Positions 19,501 through 25,916 of a DNA stretch of 55,506 nucleotides are shown one piece after another. Position 1 is the stretch's first letter, and each line of letters begins with the position of its first letter. The stretch lies in contig JBMYZR010000009.1 in the NCBI GenBank assembly GCA_049610565.1, positions 1 to 55,506 of the forward strand. The letters are read 5' to 3'. The notes beneath the pieces are model-generated. The model had not been told where the DNA came from. It saw nothing but the letters and a program-made list of their open reading frames with translations, and made no database searches. This DNA comes from UBA8752 sp049610565. GTDB lineage: Bacteria > Bacteroidota > Bacteroidia > Flavobacteriales_D > Sanyastnellaceae. The position numbers and the translations under genes are program-made.

Positions 19501-19722
19501 TGCTGCCGTCGCTCCATTGGAGTAGCGTTCCAATTGGTAGTCCGACATGTCGATGGGTGCCTCTGTCGGGTTGTAGACCTCGAAGGCCTTGTTGTTGGAC
19601 CATCCTTCGACATACTCCGAGATGAAGAGTTCCGAGCATTGCCCCCAGCCCTGAAGGCCGGAGAGCACGAAGAGGAGGGTCGCAAGGAGGCGGAAGCCGC
19701 GCTGGATGTGGAAGAAGGTCAT
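16516..19722 (-). CDS. Secreted lamin-tail-domain protein with jelly-roll region and shared C-terminal module
   Basis: ATG 19722 was chosen because it overlaps the upstream stop as ATGA and opens a signal peptide (MTFFHIQRGFRLLATLLFVL, cleavage near GWGQ). 1068 residues. Residues about 29-195 form a lamin-tail domain (LFISEYVEGWSNNKAFEVYN, GDVLVYVIDK), common in secreted nucleases and surface proteins of Bacteroidota. A DDGSC repeat comes near 224. A MAM/jelly-roll-like domain spans about 274-484 (FANGF, WVIFDGDYYN, YYWGLDDIVIREN), then a CARDB-like strand region to about 600 and a further beta region. Two GCTDPEAxNYDP repeats lie at 790-845, and the shared module runs 847-1068 with a dockerin-like half (DLNGDDLVGVGDLLILL). 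No catalytic residues were recognised; an adhesin or matrix protein is the best guess. Confidence 0.86.
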   Translation of the reverse strand: MTFFHIQRGFRLLATLLFVLSGLQGWGQCSELFISEYVEGWSNNKAFEVYNPTEAPIDMSDYQLERYSNGATAAQDNQKITLMGTVMPGDVLVYVIDKQDPDGVDFEAPVWPELAAAADHWLCPVYEVNNTMYYNGNDALVLRKISTNTPIDIFGVIGEDPGTAGWDEVTQNQTLVRHPDETGGDINAVDDFNVLAVWDSLGVNVFDHLGYHICDCTDLPTAIYGCTVASACNYSPVATTDDGSCVYPAEPWLDCNGQCLQDLDGNGVCDDLEGSILFHEDFANGFAGNNGVGPLVAEDTSPSTTIWQWVDPNGDGYHPDGSASGVQPPAGEFSTNIGALESATADNGWVIFDGDYYNTPITSGVEDVEGTLSLPTLDFSGVTSVVIEWDQYFRYCCYPLAPFFLEVSSDGGATWTSFEAKGEFLESANAASANPLHTTVDIGCAAAGEPAVAIRFAWRQHPDYGSGYSHYYWGLDDIVIRENPVSIGMEIAHVFTGDVVNDFAYSLVPLSQVVSNGDGGLLAQVHHRNTGNIDLPGAVVDIDILDSIGQVVHSTQTAPFTSVAQANGATCPAEDTALLDIPTGWVPDGVGEYTVRATLTAPEYPNAVPVEQSIRFTDCLFGHDDAAALDEVLTPVVHDDIPDLFDPTGYGSRFTFEEAGQHVYGIEVAFGPELGHGLEFEIRWIEQDPTTSLTDSPYAFAEFVTDSAWGSSPEAPEFTALYFEQPISVNASSFYAAAVITEFEWEESLEVLANADSDFDESTIVYLQSGSGEFVWFAGQSSTPAIRLITCVPEPIEGCTDPEATNYDPFATLDDGTCTYPVSGCTDPEAVNYDPVAVIDDGSCVFDLGCPDIGSGAFDGQPLDLYPAQSMGMAGIPMDASVALHVPSSIVEDGTGTVYAVHSFVPSGYGGDDVPGITLPTLPGTMEGNQQACLDLVGTPMSAGLFEVEVVGDLYISVFGSPFLAGEFTLLHTVVIEPNPNPIEGCMYVGATNYSPLATVDVGGCIIPGCMDAAAVNYHPVFTLDDGTCVFADDLGGSQCPSDLNGDDLVGVGDLLILLGEFGVPCTP

Positions 19723-22268
19723 GGGCAAAGGATACCGAATTCGCCAAGGAGGATGAGCAGGTCGGCCACGCCAATGAGGTCGTCGCCGTTGAGGTCTGAG
19801 GGGCAATCGGAATTGCCGCCCGTTCCCCCGTCACCGTACTCGCACGTTCCGTCGTCAGCATTGAAGATGGGGTGGTAATTGTCCGCCTGGGGATCGGTGC
19901 ACCCCTCGATGAGGCAACTGCCATCGTCGTCGTTGGCGAGCGGAGAGAAGTTGGCCGCTCCTGTGTAGGTGCACCCGGGGATGGGGTTGGGATTGGGCAG
20001 AACCTGGATGACCTGGGAGAAGGTGTAATCGCCGATCGGGAAGGACGAGCCGAACAGGCTCAAGACCACCGCACCAGTCCAGTTGACCTCGAAGACGCCC
20101 GTCTCGGCGGGTGTGCCTGACAAGGTGACGCAGGCCTGATTGCCTCCTTCCATCGGAGCATCCGGCCAATCCATCTCCAGACCCGAAGGCAGTCCCTCGA
20201 CCTGAGACGGGGTGAAGTCCTGAACGGCAAACAGCGAGCCCGACCCGGGCTCCACCATGGTTTGTGGCACATTCAGGACCAAATCTTCCGTGACCGGAAT
20301 GGCGTACACGAGGGTGACATAGTCCGGGAAGACGCCGAGGTCGAGGTTGTTCCAATTGTCGTTGCCGATGCTTTCACACCCTTGGGGCACGTAGATGCAC
20401 GATGACGGGTCGGAATCGGTGGCCGCCGGGTCGTAATTCCACGCTGCGGGATCCGTGCAGCCTTCGATCTCGTCCACATCGCACACCCCATCGTTGTCGG
20501 TGTCGCCATCGGCCACGCTGCCCCCAAGGCAGTAGTCACACCCATAGGCAAAGACACAGGTTCCATTGTCTCCGCACGCCCCCGCGTCGAAGTTGCAGGC
20601 AGCCGGGTCCGTGCATCCGAGGCACCCGATCTGTGGATCGAGGTTGAGCCGGATCATGGGGCAATCCGTGGTGAAGTACCAATCGTATTCAGAGCCAGCG
20701 CCGAATGGGCCGTAGATGAAGGCCGTCGCGTCCTTTTGCGGGATGCTCGTTCCAATCTGCACATTGTCGCCTCCGAGGTGCTCGAAGCAGGCCATCACGG
20801 ATGCGCCGGCATCCAGCTCGATGGGCTCAGCAAACGTGAACGTGGTCCAGATGGGCTCTCCATCCCCGGAGTTGACACCCTCGACGTTGACCGGCAATTC
20901 GATTGTGCTGGCGACGAGTCCGTCGTATTGGCCTCCTCCATTGTCCCACTCCACCCAATCGAAGAGGTGGCACACAACCTCAGCGCCAATGTCAGACCCG
21001 TCCATGATGGCGACATCAATGCCATAGAGGGTCATGGGATTGACCACATTGTAGGGCACTCCGGCCAAGAAATCCACGGTGCCGTCCGCGGGCGTTTGCC
21101 CGAGGAAGGTGCCATTGTCCCGTCCATAGTGGTACTCGGTCACCTCCATGCTCAATGTGGCCGAGTTGTCTCCCGGGAACTGATCCAGGGAATCTGCAGA
21201 CACTTCGAAGTCAAGGGTGTACTCGCCCAATCCTGGAGGCAACCACCCTTGCACCTTGAGGGTGTCGACCTCGCCGTATGCCAGGGTGGTCTCCGGGCTC
21301 GATCCACCGGGGGCCGCGCCACCGTTGACCTCCATGTCCAAGGTCACCCCGGTCTGCGTCACAGACCCCATGGAGGTGACCCCCACCGCCACGTCGAATC
21401 CGCTGGTGGGCAACTGGCTTTCAGGCCAGACCGAAGCCTCCCAGAGGCCGGTGTTCTCGAAGTCCGTCAAGCTGGGACCGCCCGTGACCCTCAGGTCGTG
21501 GTCCGGCGTTTCGAACGCCCGGAGGTCGTCGATCATCCACGAATAGCCCCATTGGCCAACCCAGCGGAAGCGGAAATACACCGTCGGTTGGTTGCCGGCA
21601 ACATCCCCGATGTCGAACCGCGCCGTGTAGGGGTTTTCGGTCTCGTCTGCCCGCTCGAACGTGGGAAACACCTCGTACCGGGCCGTCACCACCTCACCGT
21701 CCATGACCACAATCCCTTCCTCCTCTTCAAGGGTTGCCGGATCAGGCCAATTCACGCCATCGAGGGACAGCTCGAGGTAGCAGCGCTCGATGTCGGTGGT
21801 GTTGTCCCAACACCGGTAGAAGTTCTCGAACTCGACGGTCACGAAGGGGTATCCGGTGAAATCAGCCGGCGTTTCCATCGTCACCCAACAGTTCTCTACC
21901 CAGCTGATTGAATAGTTCTCATCCGCCCCGAACAGGTCGGAATCGATGAGCAGGAACCCGTTGTCGGCTGTGGTGAAGTTGGGGCTCGGAGCAGCGCTGC
22001 CGGAACCGTCACCGCCTGCCCACTGGTTGTACGGGCCGCTCGGGCCTTGCAACGAGCACTCGAAGTTGATGCCGTCGATGTAGTCCGTGTAACCGGCATC
22101 ATACGCGTTGGTGAACGTGATGTCCGAGCAGTCCGAGAAATCCTGGACATACAAGGTTGACAGGGTCGACTGGGCGGTACAGGGCACCGTGGACAGCATC
22201 AGGATGCCCAAGGCCATGGCCGATGAACAGCGACGGAGACGCAGGGACTGGAGTGATTGGGCGAACAT
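19719..22268 (-). CDS. Secreted jelly-roll/CARDB-like protein with shared C-terminal module
   Basis: ATG 22268 gives a signal peptide (RRCSSAMALGILMLSTVPCT, cleavage near AQS); the ~100 codons open upstream are shadow sequence from the neighbouring gene. 849 residues. About 35-250 form a MAM-like jelly roll (FLLIDSDLFG, FVTVEFENFYRCWDN, YFRFRWVGQWGYSWMIDD). About 255-345 look like a CARDB-type domain and about 350-520 form another beta region. Two cysteine repeats flank an acidic DGDTDNDGVCDVDE loop. The shared module starts near 629 (GCESIGNDNWNNLDLG) and ends with a dockerin-like half (DLNGDDLIGVADLLILL). The start is 50 bases after the upstream stop, the widest spacing in the operon. No enzymatic motif seen. 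Confidence 0.86.
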   Translation of the reverse strand: MFAQSLQSLRLRRCSSAMALGILMLSTVPCTAQSTLSTLYVQDFSDCSDITFTNAYDAGYTDYIDGINFECSLQGPSGPYNQWAGGDGSGSAAPSPNFTTADNGFLLIDSDLFGADENYSISWVENCWVTMETPADFTGYPFVTVEFENFYRCWDNTTDIERCYLELSLDGVNWPDPATLEEEEGIVVMDGEVVTARYEVFPTFERADETENPYTARFDIGDVAGNQPTVYFRFRWVGQWGYSWMIDDLRAFETPDHDLRVTGGPSLTDFENTGLWEASVWPESQLPTSGFDVAVGVTSMGSVTQTGVTLDMEVNGGAAPGGSSPETTLAYGEVDTLKVQGWLPPGLGEYTLDFEVSADSLDQFPGDNSATLSMEVTEYHYGRDNGTFLGQTPADGTVDFLAGVPYNVVNPMTLYGIDVAIMDGSDIGAEVVCHLFDWVEWDNGGGQYDGLVASTIELPVNVEGVNSGDGEPIWTTFTFAEPIELDAGASVMACFEHLGGDNVQIGTSIPQKDATAFIYGPFGAGSEYDWYFTTDCPMIRLNLDPQIGCLGCTDPAACNFDAGACGDNGTCVFAYGCDYCLGGSVADGDTDNDGVCDVDEIEGCTDPAAWNYDPAATDSDPSSCIYVPQGCESIGNDNWNNLDLGVFPDYVTLVYAIPVTEDLVLNVPQTMVEPGSGSLFAVQDFTPSQVEGLPSGLEMDWPDAPMEGGNQACVTLSGTPAETGVFEVNWTGAVVLSLFGSSFPIGDYTFSQVIQVLPNPNPIPGCTYTGAANFSPLANDDDGSCLIEGCTDPQADNYHPIFNADDGTCEYGDGGTGGNSDCPSDLNGDDLIGVADLLILLGEFGILCP

Positions 22269-22318
22269 GGCGAATGGCGTTTTGGCGGGAGGTTGGGAGG
22301 TTGGACAGGGAGAGGAGG

Positions 22319-25300
22319 CTATGGGCAGACGATGCCGAATTCGCCAAGGAGGATGAGCAGGTCCCCCACCCCGACAAGGTCGTCTCCGTTCAAATCGGCT
22401 GGGCAGAGGCCGTCTCCGGGACCGAGCCCGCCGTACACGCAACTGCCATCTTCCACGTTGAAGAGGGGGTGATGGTTGTCGGCTTCGGGATCGGTGCACC
22501 CCTCGAAGAGGCACCCTCCGTCGTCCACATTGGCGAGGGGGTTGAAGTTGGACGACCCGGAGTAGGTGCACCCAGAAATCGGGTTGGGGTTGGGGTCCAC
22601 CACCACCGGGTGGTCCAGTGTATAGGTCCCTGCCGAGAACGCCGTGCCGAAAACGGACAGGAACAACTCCCCGACCAGGACGACGTCATACTCGCCGGCC
22701 TGTGTGGGTGTGCCTTCCAATGTCAAACAGGCCTGCTGACCGACGGGAACCGCACCGGGCAAATCGGGCAAGGCCATGCCCGGAATGCTGGTCGACCCGA
22801 AGCCGGACGGAACAAAGGAATGCACGCCAAACACATTGCCCGTGCCTTCCTCCTCGATGGTGGCCGGAACGTGCAAGGCCAATTCAAGGCTGTCCGGGAT
22901 GCCCACCATCAGATTCGACGCCTCCGGATACAGCCCGAGCCCCTGGTTGTCGAAGGCATCGGTCCCGATGTCACCACAACCGAGGTTGTTCACGCATGAC
23001 CCATCGTCCCACGTGGCCTCCGGATTGAATTCCGGGGACGCCGGATCCGTACATCCGGCAATGCAGGCCGGGCCACTCAGCACCCGATTGAACGTCAAGG
23101 TGAAGTACCCCTCCAAAGGCCCGCAATCCTGGGCACGGATCGAGGAGACGAGCACCATGCTCTCGGCATCCACGGAGACGACGGTATACTCGGGACCAGA
23201 GTCCCACAGCCCCATCCAACCGCAGGGTTCCGGAACCAAATCATCCGTCACGAGATCCCCGATGATCAAGAGGTCGCCTCCATCGATGCCCATTCCAGGC
23301 TCCAACGAATAGGAACCCGGCCCGAAAGAAATGGGCGTGATGATGAAGCCTTCGTAAGGGTTCGAGACTCCGCCATTCGTCTCAAAGAGGAAGGTTCCAT
23401 CGGACTGGAAGGTCCATGAGTCGTCATATTGCTCGGGAACCAACCCTTCTTCTGGACTGGAATACCACACGGATGACCCCGGTTCGGGACCCACAGACAG
23501 TGCCCCGGCTTCTCCGGACCAGATCCACGTGCCCACCACACCTCCACCGCACTGGTAGCAGCACGAACCGTCATCGAACCCGGCCTCATCATTGAAATTG
23601 CAGGCCTGTGGATCGGTGCAGCCTGCGACTTCGTCTTCGTCGCACACCCCATCGTCATCCGCATCGCCATCCACGACCGTGCCGTCCACACAGACATCGC
23701 AGCCCTCGGCGTACTCGCAGGTGGCCGTTCCCGTCCCCCCATTGGGATTGTAGTTGCAGGCCTGGGGGTCACTGCACGCCACATTCAACACCGCATCGAT
23801 GAGGTGAACCACCCCATTGACCGCTTGACCGTCCCCTCCGACCATGGTGGCATTGCCGATGGAGACAACCCCATTGTCCACCTCCATGGTCCACTCTCCC
23901 TGCCACGTGGTCAAGGTCAGTCCATCGTAGAACTCTCCACTCATCAACACCCCGTCCACGAAATGCCAGAAGAGCAGGTCCTCGCCGGTTCCATTCCCGG
24001 AAAAGAGCTCGTCCAGGAAGTCAGCATCCAACGCCTCAAATGCCGCATCCGTCGGCGCAAACAAGGTCACCTGGTCACCGTTCCCGGAGAGAATGTCGTA
24101 CACCTCTTCCGTCGTCGTGACGATTTCATGCAACACGCTGAGGTCAGAGGTGGAGGCCAGAAGGTCCAAAATGGTCAGGCATTCCGAACAGGACCCGAAG
24201 CAGACGGCAGGCAACTCCATGGGCGCGGTGCCCGTGACGGTCAGCAACCGGTTCGTGAATCCTCCGGTCGTGAGGGTGCACTCCGCGTCCTCGAATTCAT
24301 CGAGCTGCTCGCTGTCATCCCAACTGCCGATCATGTATTTGTATTCGTGATCGCCCTGGCCGAGCTCAAGGGTCACGGAGTACACGTTGTCGCCGTCAGG
24401 ATCCGTCATCTCCACTTGTGAGCCCGCCCAACCGTCGATCGTCTCGCCACTGATGTACACGCCACCGCCCACCTGTCTTCCGGTCAAGTCCACGCGGAAC
24501 GTCACCAGGGTCAATGGATCCGGCAAGTCCTCACAGGCCAGGCAGGAATTGAAGCAGACCGGGTCCAGCACGATGTCACTCGCCCCGGGGAGGGTGCTCA
24601 GGAAACGGTTGACGAAGGTTCCATCGTCGCTGATGGTCGTCAAGGTGCAGAGGCTGTCCTCCACGCTGTCCAAGTTCTCAGTGCCGCCCCATCCGCCATT
24701 GTTGAACTTGTATTCGTGGTCACCTGCCTCCAACTGAACCGTGACCTCATAGGTCAGATCGCCATCCTCGTCCAACATTTCGACGCACGTGCCGCACCAC
24801 CCATCGATGGTGGATCCGGTCACGTAAATCGGCCCTGCCACATCTTCATGGCTCATGTCGACCTGGAACGTCACCAAGGAGGAGGTGGAACATTCCCCTT
24901 CGGTCCAGGAGGTCACCCCTCCGAAGAATTGGGCTTTGCAGCCATTTTCATAAGTCACGCCATTGCAACCGCAGACGGGCTCCCAGACTTCGGGACACAT
25001 CATCGTGGAATCCACCTGTGCGGGGTCGATGCAGGGCGTGATGCCACCGCACGGCTCGCAACTGTTGAAGCACACCACATCGAGTACGATGGGATCCACT
25101 CCCCCCACCTCGATGAAGCGGTTTGTAAAGTCGCCCGAGGTCAGGGTACACTCGCCGCCGGGCTCGAAGTTCTCTTCGCCTCCCCAGCCCCCGTTCAGGT
25201 ACTTCCACTCGAATCCGCCCGACTCAACACCTTCAATGGTCACCGTGTAGATGCCGTCCCCATCGAGATCGCTCATGGCCGTACATCCGCACCACCCATC

Positions 25301-25825
25301 GAAAGTGCCTGACATGTACACGCCCTCTACTACATCCTCATTGGACATGTCGACCTGAAACGTCACGTCAACCGGGCCCGTCACGACAGGACAGGATCCG
25401 TCCGTGGTGCAATGGCCAAAGCAGGTGTTGATGACCGTGTTCTCGGTCACCGGACCGAGGATGCGGTCGTTCCAATTGGCAGCATCGGCGCAATCCTGCC
25501 CGATGATGTTCTCCTTGCACCCCCAATCCGGGCAGTTGCCGTTCAGGAAGGTGTAGTTGCCGGTGTAACCGGATGGAACTTCGACCGTGATGGTCCAGAT
25601 GTCGTCGCCGTCCTGATCGGTCATCGGGTTGTCTCCCGGCGCACCGAAGTCAGCTCCGCCTGCGAGAAACACACCATCAGGGTCAGTGGTCTCGTTGGCC
25701 ATGTTCACATTGAACGTCACGCTGACGGTTTGGGCACGTCCCTCAGTTAGGGTGGTGAGGAGGAGCATGACCATCGCGCACTGCGCGAAAGCGGCATGGC
25801 ATGGCAAACGGAACGTGGACAGCAT
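22319..25825 (-). CDS. Secreted multi-domain protein: starch-binding-like repeats, Kazal, fasciclin, shared C-terminal module
   Basis: 1168 residues; signal peptide with hydrophobic core CAMVMLLLTTL and cleavage near GRAQ. First gene of the seven-gene run. Four starch-binding-like domains lie at about 35-150, 153-255, 315-430 and 438-545 (VTFxVDMSxE, GVYMSGTFDGWCG, EYKFNNGGWGG). A Kazal-type inhibitor-like segment sits at about 258-312 (CPEVWEPVCGCNGVTYENGC). A fasciclin (FAS1) domain is at about 548-682 (VTLFAPTDAAFEAL, NGVVHLIDAVL). Two cysteine repeats and a lipocalin-like beta region (about 765-915) follow, then the shared module from about 947 with a dockerin-like half (DLNGDDLVGVGDLLILL). 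Kazal domains inhibit serine proteases and FAS1 domains mediate adhesion, so a protected surface adhesin is plausible (inference). Confidence 0.87.
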   Translation of the reverse strand: MLSTFRLPCHAAFAQCAMVMLLLTTLTEGRAQTVSVTFNVNMANETTDPDGVFLAGGADFGAPGDNPMTDQDGDDIWTITVEVPSGYTGNYTFLNGNCPDWGCKENIIGQDCADAANWNDRILGPVTENTVINTCFGHCTTDGSCPVVTGPVDVTFQVDMSNEDVVEGVYMSGTFDGWCGCTAMSDLDGDGIYTVTIEGVESGGFEWKYLNGGWGGEENFEPGGECTLTSGDFTNRFIEVGGVDPIVLDVVCFNSCEPCGGITPCIDPAQVDSTMMCPEVWEPVCGCNGVTYENGCKAQFFGGVTSWTEGECSTSSLVTFQVDMSHEDVAGPIYVTGSTIDGWCGTCVEMLDEDGDLTYEVTVQLEAGDHEYKFNNGGWGGTENLDSVEDSLCTLTTISDDGTFVNRFLSTLPGASDIVLDPVCFNSCLACEDLPDPLTLVTFRVDLTGRQVGGGVYISGETIDGWAGSQVEMTDPDGDNVYSVTLELGQGDHEYKYMIGSWDDSEQLDEFEDAECTLTTGGFTNRLLTVTGTAPMELPAVCFGSCSECLTILDLLASTSDLSVLHEIVTTTEEVYDILSGNGDQVTLFAPTDAAFEALDADFLDELFSGNGTGEDLLFWHFVDGVLMSGEFYDGLTLTTWQGEWTMEVDNGVVSIGNATMVGGDGQAVNGVVHLIDAVLNVACSDPQACNYNPNGGTGTATCEYAEGCDVCVDGTVVDGDADDDGVCDEDEVAGCTDPQACNFNDEAGFDDGSCCYQCGGGVVGTWIWSGEAGALSVGPEPGSSVWYSSPEEGLVPEQYDDSWTFQSDGTFLFETNGGVSNPYEGFIITPISFGPGSYSLEPGMGIDGGDLLIIGDLVTDDLVPEPCGWMGLWDSGPEYTVVSVDAESMVLVSSIRAQDCGPLEGYFTLTFNRVLSGPACIAGCTDPASPEFNPEATWDDGSCVNNLGCGDIGTDAFDNQGLGLYPEASNLMVGIPDSLELALHVPATIEEEGTGNVFGVHSFVPSGFGSTSIPGMALPDLPGAVPVGQQACLTLEGTPTQAGEYDVVLVGELFLSVFGTAFSAGTYTLDHPVVVDPNPNPISGCTYSGSSNFNPLANVDDGGCLFEGCTDPEADNHHPLFNVEDGSCVYGGLGPGDGLCPADLNGDDLVGVGDLLILLGEFGIVCP

Positions 25826-25857
25826 GACCAGCAGATTTGGGGCTGTCTACAAGATAA

Positions 25858-25866
25858 CAAATTATA
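25858..25866 (-). promoter_or_regulatory. Candidate -7 element for the seven-gene secretome operon
   Basis: On the minus strand this reads TATAATTTG, close to the Bacteroidota -7 consensus TAnnTTTG (one extra base), 33 bases before the ATG at 25825 in the only AT-rich patch of the gap. No convincing TTG -33 partner at 17-23 bases. Confidence 0.4.
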
Positions 25867-25867
25867 C

Positions 25868-25895
25868 CCTCAGGGTGCCGTGCGGACCCTTGAGG
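25868..25895 (-). terminator. Candidate hairpin terminator after the M14 peptidase gene
   Basis: Imperfect inverted repeat on the minus strand: CCTCAAGGGT, 9-base loop, ACCCTGAGG (one bulged base). It starts 22 bases after the stop at 25917 and is followed by GTATAATTTGTT rather than a clean T run. Terminator or operator-like hairpin; it lies directly before the candidate promoter of the next operon. Confidence 0.4.
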
Positions 25896-25916
25896 CTCCG
25901 AAATGCGGCATGGGAA

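Noticed and set aside
5198..25825. A cellulosome-like scaffold with cohesins
   Set aside because: Dockerin-like halves are present, but I see no cohesin domain and no classical cellulase in the window, and most tails have one EF-hand half instead of two.
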